Shown here: piece after piece, positions 10,247-22,443 of the stretch
Layout of the letters: each line of letters opens with the position of its first letter
Numbering within the stretch: the stretch's first letter is position 1
Origin: Collariella sp. IMI 366227
Lineage: Eukaryota > Ascomycota > Sordariomycetes > Sordariales > Chaetomiaceae
Length of the DNA: 64,000 bases
Assembly (NCBI GenBank): GCA_027946355.1
Contig: JAPEUS010000002.1
Coordinates: 1,860,001 to 1,924,000, forward strand
Direction of reading: 5' to 3'
Position numbers and translations under genes: made by a program
Notes under the pieces: model-generated
Database searches by the model: none
Told to the model about the DNA's origin: nothing
The model's input: only the letters and a program-made list of their open reading frames with translations

Positions 10247-12081
10247 ATGACTCGTCACACCCCGGATTTCCTTCGCGCCCGCAGCTCCAACCTCTCCCTC
10301 CGCTCCGTCGCAATGGAGCAGTCATCGTTCCTGATCCCGAAGCCAGACGACCATGTGGTCGGCCAGATGTTCCAGACGCTTGTGCAGAGACGGGGTTGGG
10401 ACAAGCTTCCGAGTGATGCCTTGCGCCAGATGATGGCCTACCCACCCTCCAAGAAATGGACGCTTGTCTGCCAGGACCTCATGACTGGCACCGCCGGCGC
10501 CGCGAACCATACCGACAACACGGCCCACGCAAAGGATTTGAAGCCCGAGGATTTTACCAAGCCTTACCTCGAGTTCATGACCGAGAACCCGACCGTGTTC
10601 CACGCCGTCGATTACTTTAAGGAGAACCTGGTCAAGTCCGGCTACGAAGAGGTGCGCATTACCACGCCCTCATCCACTCTGCCATCGCTAACTAGGACTC
10701 TTGCAGCTCTCGAGCCGTAACAGCTGGGGCGGTAAGCTCGAGCCCGGCGGAAAGTACTTCACCACCCGCAATGGCAGCTCCATCATCGCCTTCGCCGTCG
10801 GCAAGGCGTACAAGCCCGGCGATGGTCTCGCCATGATCGCTGGCCACATCGACGCTCTCACCGCGCGTCTCAAGCCGACAAGCACGAAGCCGAACAGCCA
10901 CGGCTATGTACAACTGGGTGTTGCGCAGTATGCGGGCGCGCTGAACGAGACGTGGTGGGATAGGGACCTGAGCATTGGCGGCCGTGTCATTGTTCGCAAC
11001 CCTGACTCGGGCAAGACGACGGTCAAGCTCGTCAAGCTGGATTGGCCCAGTACGTTGCATACCCCCTTTCCTATGAGCATGTCTTTGCTAACGGCGCCTA
11101 GTTGCCCGCATCCCCACCTTGGCGCCTCACTTCGGCATTGGCATGACAGGCCACAACAACCGCGAGACCGAGATGGTGCCTATCATTGGCCTCGATAACA
11201 GCGATCTTAATGGCGCGTCCACCACCACCACTTCCGAAGGCCCCATTGGCGGCCACGGCTCCTTCACTTCAACCCAGCCCCCCAAACTCGTGAAACTCAT
11301 CACCAAGGAGCTCTCCATCGACCCCAGCACCATCCTCAACTGGGAGCTCGAGCTCTTTGACTCGCAGCCTGCTACCGTCGGCGGCATGGACAAGGAGTTC
11401 ATCTTCGCCGGGCGCATCGACGACAAGCTCTGCTCCTGGGCGGCCTTCATGGCCCTCCTGCACGCGAAATCCGACCCCGCGGAGCGCGGCATCAAGCTTG
11501 TCGCGCTCTTCGACGACGAAGAGATCGGCTCCCTCCTTCGCCAGGGCGCCCGCGGCAACTTCCTGCCCATCACCATCGAGCGCGCCGTCGAGTCGCTCAC
11601 TGCCCGCGCCTCCTCCTCCTCGGACGACACACCCGCCTTCGGCCCTGGCCTGCTGGGCCAGACCTACGCCAACTCTTTCCTCGTCTCCTCAGACGTGACC
11701 CACGCGGCCCACCCCAACTTCCCGCAAACCAACCTCCCCGGCCACTCCCCGCGCCTCAACGTCGGCGTGGCCCTGTGCGTCGACGCGTCTGCGCACATGA
11801 CCACCGACAGTGTGTCGATGGCCATCCTAGACCGCATCGCCGACATTGCCGGGTGCGTCAACCAGCGGCACATGATCAGGAACGACTCGCGCAGCGGCGG
11901 GACGGTGGGCCCGATGCTGAGCGCCGCGATGGGCGTCAAGGCGGCGGATGTGGGGATTCCGCAGCTGAGCATGCATAGCATTCGCGCGACGACGGGTAGT
12001 TTGGATCCGGGGCTGGGGGTGAAGTTTTATAAGGGGTTTTTGGATCATTGGGAGGAGGTTGATCGGGAGTGGAGGAAGTAG
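10247..12081 (+). CDS. ape1: Aminopeptidase I, M18 family (vacuolar Ape1/LAP4 type)
   Basis: Three exons, 10247-10651, 10707-11049 and 11102-12081, with introns of 55 and 52 bases; 575 residues. M18 metal ligands are visible: His and Asp in AGHIDALTARLKP (about residues 182-184), the Asp/Glu pair in ALFDDEEIGS, Asp in SSDVTHAAHP, and a late His in QLSMHSIR. The RIPTLAPHFG stretch and DALTARLKP favour aminopeptidase I over cytosolic aspartyl aminopeptidase. In yeast this enzyme is made as a dodecamer and reaches the vacuole by the Cvt or autophagy route, where it removes N-terminal residues. I chose the ATG at 10247; there is no ATG upstream in that frame near the exon. The N-terminal stretch could be a propeptide, but I cannot show it. 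The last 100 bases are G-rich on the coding strand. Confidence 0.92.
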
Positions 12082-12427
12082 GGTTTTTTTTAAGGGTATG
12101 TCGGTGAGGATGGAGAATTGGAGGGGTTAATCTAAGTGTTCAAGCTAGAGAGGGGAGACACCTAGGATTTTACTGGAAGTCAATGAAGGGGACATGTATA
12201 CAGCGGGGCTTCATAGTTGTAACACAACAGGTGGCTTTATTGCATTGTCGCGAACTGTAATATGTACTGCAAGACCAGGAATGACATGACAGAGACCGTG
12301 ATGATGTTGTTAACAATGCTGGGTATATATGCTCTTCCAACCAATGCACAAATGCAAACCCAAAAACTCACTTTTCCGATCTTATCAGCCATCATTCGTT
12401 ACCCATCAACTCATCACCTCAACTCCC
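12082..12427. other. Convergent 3' intergenic region
   Basis: These 346 bases separate the stops of aminopeptidase I and the SPX-EXS gene. Presumed 3' untranslated sequence; nothing else seen. Confidence 0.5.
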
Positions 12428-15400
12428 TTATGTACTCCCCTCCGTTTTCCCATCCCCACCCCCATCCCGTACAAAACCACAAACGCCCCACCTGTTCTCA
12501 CTCCAACCTCTCCTTACCCCTCCCCTCTCCCCAATATGCAACCCACTCCCCTCGCCATCCCTCTCCCCATCCCCATCCTCCTCACTCCCACTCCTGCTCC
12601 CACTCCCCTGCCTCATCATCCCCTCCCCATCCTCATCCTCATCATCATCATCATCATCCACCCCATCCCCATCATCATCACTCCCGCTCCCACTCCCCCT
12701 CACCAACTCATCCTCCTCCCCAATCGCACAATCATCCTCTTCCACCCCATCCTTCAAATCCCTCCCATCCGCAGCCGGCACCCGCCTCTTGACAAAGTCC
12801 TGCTTGTGCGCCTCGGCCATAGCCTGCAGGATGGATTTCTTGCCCATGGTGCCGAGCATGGACGGGCGGCGGGACCGGCCGAATGTTGCTGGCGACGGGC
12901 GCGCAGCAGAACCTTCCTCCACGGTGGCTGGAGTGGACATTTCGACGCCCGTCTCCGCGGTCTGGTGGGTTTGCGCAGGGGTGAGCCGGCTTCCCGTGGC
13001 GGCGGTTCCCGGGCGGCGGAAAGTGCCTGGTGTGTCGGGGATTGAGGGCGGGGTGCTGGTGCCGGGCCGGGGAGGGGCGAGGGTGGGTGGCGGTGCCGTC
13101 GACGGCTGTGATAACTGCTGCGGCGGCTGCGGCGGCGGCTTCCTCGAGGCTGGGGCGCTGAATGAATTGTTCGAGGTGGTAGGGGAAGGGGGTGTCGCGG
13201 GAGGCTTTGTACTGGGCGACGTTGGCGCAGTGTTCGTTTTCGACGCGGAGGAGGGTCCACATGCCGCGGCGAAGGACCTCGGCGAAGGCGACCATGAAGG
13301 AGACGATGGTGCTGTGCTGGGTGTTGTGGGTGAAGATGGCGTAGAAGATCCAGATGAAGCGCAGCAGGGGGTCAACGACCATGATGAGGTAGTAGATCCA
13401 GACGGGCCGCAGGGCGGTGATGTCGCGGAGGAGCTTTTGCCGCGCATTGGCTTGCAGGAGGGAGAAGTCCATGAACAGGTCCCAGACCGCTGAGGGTTGT
13501 TAGTCTGAAAAATGTGGGAAAGAGAGAAAGAAACGTACAGCAATACACCGCGTTGATGGTAGCGAACGCGATGAACAAGCTCAGGTTGGTCGTGCCGTCA
13601 CCGATACGGTACAGACTGAGGAAGACGGCGGTCAAAATTGTCATGGTGTACTTTCCGCAGTTGACCAAGTGCGGAAACACATTCCGGGTGTCATGGTAAC
13701 GCCTGATGCACTGGAGGGCGCGCCATATCGGCGGGAGAGCAGCCAAAAAGCCGAGAAACCGCGAGTGAGATGAATTACACTGCTCCGGGTCATCCCAGCT
13801 GTTGGCATACAGACAGAAGAAGAGCTCAATGTTCTGCGGAGTGTCAGTTTCAAACTGAGACAGCAGGGCCCAATCAAGGAGGCTTGGAAGTGTAAAAGGG
13901 GGCTAACGTACACAGGTTGCGTAGGTCAACGAACACCAGATATCGCCCAGAAAGAAATCTCGAAACTCTACTGGGTATAAGCCCGACAGGAGCAAGCGAT
14001 ACTGCAGAATCGGTCAGTTAAGTCGGGATAACAACGCGTTTCGATTGGGGCGGGTGCGTACATGAGAGTACAAGAACCACCGCCTGGCCCTGTGGTGCAG
14101 AATGGGTGCCGGGAGAAATAGGATGACCAGAGTGATGCAGATTAGTATGACGGGGTAATAAAGGTACATCTCCTCCCAGTTCCCCAGCCTCGAGAAGTTG
14201 AGCCAGATGAAGACGCCAAATAGAGCGAAGAAGAAGCTCGGGAATTCGGCCAGCTGCTTCCAGTTCAAGAAGTTTCTCGCATCGAACTCAAATATGAACG
14301 GATAGTTGACTTTGTTCTTGGTCCATATTCGGCAGTCCAGGGTGAACAGGGTGAAGAGGAGGAGCACGAGGAAGTATCCCCCGTACACCTGCAACAGATA
14401 ACTCGTGTGTTCGGCAAGATTGTCGTCGTCGTCATCCTTCTCTTGGAAGAGCAACTCAGCGCCATAGATCAGCCCCTGGATGGCAAACACGGCGCCAACG
14501 CCGACCAACAGGCCGCTGCGGAACGCGCTGTCGGACGAATCTCCCGACCGCTTCTGCAGGTTTCGGAGCTTGCCGGCGGCGATTTTGTGGTTGCCCTTCT
14601 CGAAGTAGCGGGCATAGAGGTCTTCAACGGTACGTATGTGCCCATCGAGGATGTCGCTGTTGACGAACCAGGTCTTGTTCACCTTCTCGTTCATGTATCG
14701 GTATGGCGGGCGGGCATGGATCGCCTTGTCGTACTTCTTGTTGAGCTTTCGGAACGCCGTCCGGTTCAGCAGGGCGTACGACTTGAGCAACTCGAGACTG
14801 CGGTAGAACTCTTGCATAGCCAGCTTGAGTTTCCGCTTCGCCGTCCGGTAGGGCACACCGTCGCCTTGGGGTGGCCGCCGCACATAGTCGCGGCCCTGTT
14901 CCACCGCCTGGCCGGTCATGACGGGAGTCCGGGTCATCTTCTGGAGGGCTTTCGAATTGGGCCCGGGTTTGATGAACCTATCCTTCAGCGGGGCCATCCA
15001 ATCGCGATTATTGTCTCCAGCAGCCCGGCCCTCGGCTTCGTCGTCACTGCGGCTGCTGTTGCGCCCGGTATCGCGCCGCTTCTTGTGCTCGGCGACTTCG
15101 GCGGTCCGCCTGTTGCGCATCTCGTGCAGCTGCGCGCGAAGGGCGGCCAGCCGCTCGGTTGCCTGGTCCTCCTTTTCCTTATAAAAGGTCTCGATCTTGT
15201 CCAACTCGCTGTCTAGGAAGAAGAAGAAGTCGCGCTCGGCCGAACGCACGTAATCCAGATTCTGCATCCCGATGTCCAACTTATTCGACGTCTGCCGGGT
15301 GAGTGTAGAGTTCGTCGAGAACATGCGAGTCACGCGCAGCCGGGGCGTCGTAGCCGTGCCGGGCAGATTGAACGAAGCGGGCGAGTTCTGTCCATGGGTG

Positions 15401-16188
15401 CTCGGGGCGATCATCGAAGCGCTTCGTGGGAGGCCGAGGCGGCTCAGCGGGTGGGAGGGGGCAAGGCGGTCGCCCGTATTTGACGGGACCCTGATGGCGG
15501 GATCGGGAAGTTCGAAATTCCTGTCGCTTGCGCGCGACGGCGGCGGCCCGAAGCTGCCATAGTGAGCACCGCTCCCGGGGGTCCTAGCCAGCCCAGCCCG
15601 TTCATCTCCCGAGGCAACACTCCGTCTGAGCTTGCTAGAGCCAGACCGAAACAGGTCGGGCTCATCCGCAAAGTTGCCGGGCGGTGCGTCATTCGGTCTC
15701 CGGGGCGGTGTGAAACTGTGGGCGATGCCAAAGAAGCTACCGGGTGTCGTCGCCGGAGGGTGGACGTCGGAGGGCCGTCGCGTAGTAAAGGTTGGGGTGG
15801 CAGTCGCGCGGTGGATGGCGCGTGTAACGGCCTTGACGTGCTTTTTCCCGGCCTTGTAGTTGAGATATTTGACGCGCCATTCTGTGCGAGTGCGGTGTCA
15901 GTCATGGGCGTGTCCGCTGGTCTGCTCATGGAGCCAAGCCAACACCATGTTTGTCCGTTGGCGATCACCCAACAAGCTCTTCACCGACACACCCAACGGC
16001 CCAATGGACAGAGGGCGGTGGGACAAAGCGACGATCCGGTGCGTCGGTGTCTCGGCAGAAGGGAAAGGGAACCTGGGAAACTGCATAGCATACCTGGGAC
16101 AGCGTCCTGCTCGAGCTCCTTTGCGAACCTTGTTGGCCGAGTCAGTGCCCAATGCGGAATGCCACGCCGGCGGAGGTCCTTACTTCAT
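12428..16188 (-). CDS. syg1: SPX-EXS protein, SYG1/XPR1 type phosphate exporter
   Basis: Six coding exons on the minus strand: 16184-16188, 16094-16128, 14062-15881, 13912-14001, 13539-13833 and 12428-13489. The first two give MKFAKELEQDAVPE, the canonical SPX start, and exon three continues WRVKYLNYKAGKK. SPX helices reappear at LDYVRSAERDFFFFLDSE and KLKLAMQEFYRSLELLKSYA. Then follow membrane helices and the EXS domain (GDIWCSLTYATC, RRYHDTRNVFPHLVN). The C-terminus is Ser/Pro-rich and ends in a long Asp/Glu run coded by a CAT/ATC-like repeat near 12640. SPX domains bind inositol pyrophosphates; XPR1 exports phosphate. One frame change lies between about 13080 and 13200 beside an Ala/Pro codon repeat. 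The summed exon length is one base over a multiple of three, so one extra base fits. Predicted product about 1,100 residues. Confidence 0.9.
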
Positions 16189-19100
16189 GACGTCAAGCGC
16201 AGCATCGCGGGTGAAGAGAGTGCGCGATCATCAACAAGCGGAGGTCGGTTGGTTGGCATTTGGGGGTCGACGCATGCCGGGAGCGATAGTGGGCGGATGA
16301 TCAGGGTTTTGTCAGGATCTTTGGAGGTCGAGGCAGTCCGTCTTTTTCCATAAACTAGGTGGAGGATTTGGTTAATCATGCGGTCTCAATTGCCATGTCT
16401 CGCGGTTTCCAAGTTTTTTCTGCTCCCTGCTCTCGGCTGTGAGAGATGCGGTCTCAGCAGGGGACAGGGGCTGGACAGGGTTAGGCAGCGCACCAGACTG
16501 GTTCCTGGCATTCCACAGCAGCGGAAACCCACTGAGCCGGGCTCTTGGAATGGATCCACAGGCTGGAGGCGGGGCCTGGCCAAAGATGGGATGGATGAGT
16601 TCCGGGTGATGCTGTCCTCCATCAAAAAGATAAAAAAAGGGCTCTGCTGACATCCGGTTTTAACTTCCACCCAACCTCGGGGTTGCGCAGTCGGATCTCA
16701 CGTTAGCGTACGTTTGAACACCGAGAGGGGCACGAGAGATGAGCACCGTGGTTTTAAGGCGGGCCGCGTGAGCCGTTGCGCGACGGATGCCCGTCCCTCA
16801 TGACGGCCTCATGGGGGCTTTTCTGGTGGCAGCGACACGTCTCAGCCGCTTCCGAGAAATTGACATAAGACAGTCTGGTACCGAAGACTCCAATCCCCTT
16901 CTCGGAACGATCCCAGGAGAACGGACTTCGCCTTTCTCGTGGCTCGTAGCAGCAAAGGGGATCGCCTCGGGCGACACAACGAATCCGCCCGATCCCGTTT
17001 TTCACGACCCTCGCCATGCCCTTGCCAGCTCCCTTGGCTCCGGACATGTCCGACCCGAGTTTATCCCAACCCGACTGCCCATCCGTACGGACACCGAGAT
17101 CCCACGAGCGCGCGACAGCATCCGCTCCACTTTCTAATGGCGCAGGGCCAAACTCGCCCACCAGAGCGAATGGCAAGCCAAGGAGCGGACACGCGCGATA
17201 CTCTTCTGGTGCGAGTCCACTAGAGAGACCATGTGCCTATCAGAGAGGCCGTATAAATACATCCCCCCGTGAGCCCAACTACACACCCTTGCGCCTCATG
17301 TCAGCCACAGCCAAGTTTGGCTGCGAGCAACACCAACGTCGTGGTCAAGTAAACTGTCAATCGCGTCACTCTGAGCAATTCGTTGGAGGTCTAGGAATTG
17401 GCTGAATCGCTCAAAAACGCGCTCATCTCGATGTTCAACAACACTGCTTACTGTCAGCCTACACCGCCCTGTCCCTGCCTGTCCACTGCCACTCGCCCTG
17501 GCCATCTGCGTGCCCGCCTGCTTGAGGCAAATTGCTAAAGGTTCTGTGATGTCCGTACTAGTGATGCATCTGGAGGTCGTTGATGATGATCCTTCGAGCG
17601 CCCTGCGCCTGCGCGTGCCACCCATACTGACTCTCTGTTGGTTTGCAAAGCCTGGCGTTGGCGATGGCAAAGCCATGGGCCTGTGTGGCTGATATCTATC
17701 ACGTGGGGGTGTGTGAGAGGGAGGTTTACGGTCTCCAGTAGGCACACGGTTTCTCTAGTGGACTCGTTCCGGTGCCTGTCGACGGACCGGGACGATCCCC
17801 GCGGTGATCGGATGAGGGAGATCAGAGCAAAAGCAGAGACTGTCCCCGCAACGCGCCCCGCACCAGCCCCACAAAACTCTCGCTTGCATGCATTTCGACG
17901 CAGAGCTGGGAAGCACTGCCATTGGTTTGAATCCTCCAAATCTCAGCCCTTCCAGAAAGCTGTTCGTTGTCGGGTTCTCTTTGCAGACGGGATGTCGATG
18001 CCCAATGACACGAAAGGGCAGGCTTATAATTCTTTTAGTTATTGGCGCGTGGAATCACCCCACTTCTCCGTCAACCTGATGGCAGATTCATGGCAGCTGA
18101 ATTGCGTAGTGTGGTGAACAATTGCTGTCCGCGGTTCCGGTCAGGGGAAATGCCCAAAAAACCACTGCCCGGCCGAGGTTGCTTTGTCGGCCATACCGTG
18201 CCCCCACTCTCCCAGCGAGAGAGTCTCAGGATCCAGGAGTCAGGCCGGTACGACATTCGCTTGCCAGCCAATCAGCGAGCCACAGAGATGGTGGTGTTGA
18301 AAGAGCATCACCAGCCGGGCGGCAAGACAGCTGCGGTGTTGTGGACTGTCCACACAGAGTTTGGATCATTTGAACCACTGGGTTGGCAGCTGCCTGCCCC
18401 GGTGTGTCATGCAGCTGTGCGACGGTGGGCAACTCAGGTCTGGGTGACACCGTGACGCTTTCGCCTGCATTTGTTGGTTTCGCAAGATCAAGAAGAGGCA
18501 TGTTGCACTTTGCCTCGGCGACATGTTTCGAGCGCCGCTGGTGGAGGATGTGGTTGCCTACAGAAACTCTCGTTAGCATACCCAGCGATGAGCACGACAA
18601 AGACAAGTTCGGATTTATTGAAGGAGCAAGGCAAAGATGCGCCTCCATGTTGGTTTTTTCTAGCTTGGCATCAGCATCTCTATTATTGCTGATGACAACG
18701 CATGGCCGCCGGCGCCTGACAACCTAGTGGAAAGTTCCATCTGCCCCACCAAAAGCCACAACCCCACCCCAGTTCAGCTGAATTGGACGACGTCAACCCG
18801 ATTTGGTGGTGTTTAGCGCGACCCGCATGTCAGGCACCACACGCCTTCATTTTGAACACTTCAAAGTGGAAGATCTCCCTCGATGAACAAATTAACTGAT
18901 GGAAACCCCGTCTCCCTGACCTGCCCAACAACCCGCTTTTCCGACATACCAACTGGCGCCTATCGGCTGACAACCTGAAACAAGCGCGACGCTGCGAACA
19001 CTGCCCGTGATCCCCACGCCGAGAGCGATTTTCAACTCCTGCAACAGAGAGCAGACACAACTCGGCGGGGAGACCAGGAAAGCAGCTGTTGCGGCAGTTT

Positions 19101-19653
19101 TCTGCCGTCCAAATCGAAAACCCTCGACCAGGGAGACCTGTCCAAGAAAGGAAAGGAGGAAGGATCGCCAGGCCGACCTTGCCCGCTTTTGCGGTGACGC
19201 TCGGATCATCTCCACTGAATAACATCATCGAACAAGGGCCAACAAGCAGGGCACGCGCCAACGAGTTAGCGCCAAGATTGGCCGAATTCTGCCCATTTCA
19301 AGTCGCGCCCCTCCCCTCTTTGCGGCTTGCGCCAACAACGCCCTCAATCTCACCTCCCCTCATCAAACCCGAAGGGTATCTCGCCTCGGCTGCCTCTGTA
19401 ACTGCATTTTTACCACCATTCCAACACTGCCTGCTGAGGAGCGACAAGCCGAGCACGATAACTATCCCTCATTTTTGCGAATCGCTCGATTGCTGCTGCT
19501 AGCGTGTTGGCGCTGACTGGGACCCGGTTGCGTGCACACGCCCCTTAAAATCTTCAGTCGATCATAACCCACCGACCACCGCCGGTCCCCCGACAGACAA
19601 GTCTCACCTTGTATCCAGAATCGTCCCCTGTCGCCAACCGCATCACCTCGGCC
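16189..19653. other. Long (3.5 kb) divergent non-coding region
   Basis: This is by far the longest stretch without a supported gene. It lies between the starts of the SPX-EXS gene (minus) and a conserved fungal gene (plus). Many small open frames occur on both strands, but none is recognisable or uses the local codon pattern convincingly. A TATA-type box (TATAAATA) sits at 17252-17259 on the plus strand. The region could hold a long 5' leader, upstream introns of the plus-strand gene, or a non-coding transcript; I cannot decide from sequence. Confidence 0.5.
17252..17259 (+). promoter_or_regulatory. TATA-box-like element in the long intergenic region
   Basis: TATAAATA is preceded by GCCG and followed about 25 bases later by an ACTACACACCC stretch that could contain a start site. 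It lies 2.4 kb upstream of the nearest downstream start codon, so it may mark a long leader or a separate transcript. Sequence match only. Confidence 0.3.
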
Positions 19654-20790
19654 ATGTCGCACGGGTGGCCGGCCGAGCCGATGCTCGACCCTCAATATGC
19701 TCGCAGGCGAGCACCACCGATGGATCCTGCAAGCAATGCAATGTACACCCACAGCCGCACACGCACAACATCCTCAAATACGTTCCCAACCGGCATGCAA
19801 GCGTCATTCCCCCCGAGCCCGTACCAGCCGCAGCAAATGCACCTCGCTCAGCCTCCTCCGAATCATCAGCGCCGCTCTCCGAGCGTCAACACATTCAGCA
19901 CCGTCTCGAGCGGTGGTGGCATGGCACCGCCCGCAGCATACAGAACTTCGCCGACATTAGACATCAGGAGATCTACCTCGAGCCGCTCCGGCGGCACCAC
20001 CAGCTCGCCACAATCCTCCGGCTATGTCGCGCTGCTCAGGAAACAAAAGGCCACAGTGTGGTGTGATCGCGCGCAGTACGAAGACCCCAGGTTAATGGCA
20101 CAACAGCGCGCCGCCAAGAAGAGGGCAAACCTCGAGATTGTGGGAGCCGGCAGCGGCCTGGGTCTCGGACCCATGAGTGCTGGACGCACCGCCACCGGCC
20201 TTTCTTCTACTGGCGGGAAAGTCGCAGCGAAAATCCGGCATCACGGCAAGCCCACCGTCATCGGCTACTCTCCCGGTAGCAACTACAACCTCGTCGGTGG
20301 TGTTCCTCTTCGTCTCAGCGCTACCGAGGTGGAGGGCGAGGAAAGCGAGGAAGACGACACAGCCATCCAGAGGCATCACCACCGCCGCACGGGCAGTTCT
20401 GGTCGCAACAGCATCGCCAGTGGCAGGCGCGCGATGGGATATCGCTCTTCCGGAGGCCTCGGGGCCCATGGTGGGGCTACGAGGTGGAGCCCCAGCGATA
20501 CCCCAGAGCGGACAGGTTCCCTGGTTGACGACAAACAGGCCTTTGCCGCTGGGGAGTCGGGCAGCGGGAAAGCGAGAAGTGTCGCCAGCGGCAGCAGCGG
20601 CGAGCGGCTCGACAACGTCCCCGAACTCAGTGGCCACTCGGCCCATCTGGCGGGTAACAGCATGAAGCATGCCGCGGTGACGCGCGAGAAGAGCGTCAAG
20701 GGCGTGGATGATTTGAAGCGGAGGGGGAGTGTGGACGAGAGGACTATGACGCTTACGTCTGGCCGGCTGTTCATCGCTAACCCTGATTAA
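19654..20790 (+). CDS. Conserved fungal protein of unknown function with KQKATVWCDR motif
   Basis: A single open frame of 378 residues from ATG 19654. The open frame also extends upstream to 19609 but without an ATG. The N-terminal 130 residues are Ser/Pro/Gln-rich and disordered. A compact conserved-looking segment follows (GYVALLRKQKATVWCDRAQ, then DPRLMAQQRAAKKRAN), next a Gly-rich part with KIRHHGKPTVIGYSP and GVPLRLSATEVEGEE, and a Ser/Gly/Arg-rich tail. I recall similar segments in unnamed proteins of other ascomycetes but know no function. No membrane helix or signal peptide is seen. It may have extra 5' exons in the long upstream region. Codon use matches its neighbours, and there is no frame break. 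Confidence 0.75.
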   Translation: MSHGWPAEPMLDPQYARRRAPPMDPASNAMYTHSRTRTTSSNTFPTGMQASFPPSPYQPQQMHLAQPPPNHQRRSPSVNTFSTVSSGGGMAPPAAYRTSPTLDIRRSTSSRSGGTTSSPQSSGYVALLRKQKATVWCDRAQYEDPRLMAQQRAAKKRANLEIVGAGSGLGLGPMSAGRTATGLSSTGGKVAAKIRHHGKPTVIGYSPGSNYNLVGGVPLRLSATEVEGEESEEDDTAIQRHHHRRTGSSGRNSIASGRRAMGYRSSGGLGAHGGATRWSPSDTPERTGSLVDDKQAFAAGESGSGKARSVASGSSGERLDNVPELSGHSAHLAGNSMKHAAVTREKSVKGVDDLKRRGSVDERTMTLTSGRLFIANPD

Positions 20791-22443
20791 GGAGATGGCA
20801 GTTGCCGCAATGGGGGCCGTGAAGGACAGGATCTTCTTCCCCTCCCTCCCCCCTTTTGCCAAGCGCCTCTCCTCGCTTCTCACAACCCGCACACGCATCC
20901 TGCTTCAACCGCATTCACTTCAGTCGCTTTATCACTGTGCATATCTCGGAGCCGGAGTTTTCGAATTATTAATAGGGTGATTCATGGCTGGCGCGGAATT
21001 TTCCTGCCATTTCATCATCCAGCTCCTGTCCTTATAGCATCTCTCTGCTTTTTACTGCCGCTCATTATTTGTGGACAACACGTGGCGATATCTGTCTAAT
21101 AATACCCGACTGTCACGGTTACAGGATGGGAGGCGTGTGGCTGAAAGGTGGGCGAATTTGCAGATGGGGCTGTTGGAAATAATGGAAAAGGACGAGATAC
21201 CAAATTTAAGTCGGAGAGCTGATGCGCTCATTCATTGTTTAATGCTTCTGGAGTTTCTGTGACTGTGCTTCAGATGCCACCCGGATCGCCAACTTTTTGC
21301 AGTTCGTTGAGACTTTGACGTTCAGCAAAAGAGGTTGACGGCAACAGGGTTGTGTGTTTCCAGGAAACAAAACCTCAGGATCCTGCATTGACCTGCCTTG
21401 GAACTGTGCCTATAATACCAAATATTATTATGCTAGGGTTCTCGCTTGGTTTTGAACAATGAAACAATGACCTGTGTGGTGTCGTCACCGAAGTAGGATT
21501 TTGAACCGTAACCATATGGATAACCTGGAAGGTGGGCTATAGCAGACAGTGATAAATGACGTTGGCTCCTTTTGTCTACCGCTTGACGGATCTGGGAAAG
21601 GGAACAGAGCCAACGATTTCAGGTAAGTCTGGCAGACAGATGATTGGTCGTAGTGGTGTTGCTGAGATGTCTGAAATGCCCTTCCGACGTCCAAAGTAAT
21701 AAGCACTTTCAGCTTCATTGAACTGGGTAGTTGTAAACCACCTTAATTACCGTAGTCCCGAGAGATACCTAGCATAAGAAGCCAGGCTATTCCAGTTCTC
21801 CGAGAAACAGGAAGCGAGCCCTTGTTCTGAGTTTGCGTCATCCAGCCTAGGTATCCGTAGTTGTGCTCGAAGCTGGTTTGCCAGGAAAACATGTCAATAA
21901 CGCCGCCTGTTGTGAAAGAAATGGGCGAGTATTCTGTATCAGACACACCAAAATTTTCAAACTCGAAACTCCCCGTCGCGATGTTGAGTCTTGGAGAACA
22001 ACCTCGAGACAACCGAAAAGCTTGGATGTTTCCCTCCCAAACCCCCACAAATTGCAGGGATCCCTAAGCCAGGTCATGCGCCCAGTCACTCGCGTTGAGC
22101 CACATCATACGCCACATCCCATTAATTACGCGCTTCCCACGCGCCAGCGAATTAAGGAGTCGCGACCAGGACGCGTTTCATCAGGCTGGCACCATTGCTC
22201 AATTTGCCCAATCGTTGCCTGTTGCCTCGCCAAACCTCAGCAATTCAACTCCACATTCAACTCGCGACACCGACCAAGGCAATTGACTTCCAGACTTCGA
22301 CCGACTCAGCCTTGGACCCAAGCATCATCAACAACGACAACCTCATTGTCATGATCTAATAGTCTTCGCATTTTCATTTCACATTTTCCCATCACCGGAT
22401 CTAATTCTTCGAGACGGTATTTTCCGACCGGGGGTGCTTTCCG
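20791..22443. other. Intergenic region upstream of CAF-1 subunit gene
   Basis: A 1.65 kb tandem intergenic stretch. 20950-21960 is AT-richer than the gene blocks. A CA/CG-rich leader with short CAAC repeats precedes the downstream start (22240-22440). No gene supported. Confidence 0.45.

Noticed and set aside
12620..12700. CATCATC-type repeat as a possible tandem array or CRISPR-like repeat
   Set aside because: It encodes the acidic tail of the SPX-EXS protein; there are no spacers and units vary.
14407..15216. Open frame of 269 codons on the plus strand
   Set aside because: Antisense to the SPX-EXS coding exon; its Leu/Val/Gly-rich translation is a mirror of charged helices on the real strand.
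17016..17745. Candidate small genes in the long intergenic region
   Set aside because: Ser/Pro/Arg-rich translations on both strands with no known family, no clear splice partners and no distinctive codon pattern.
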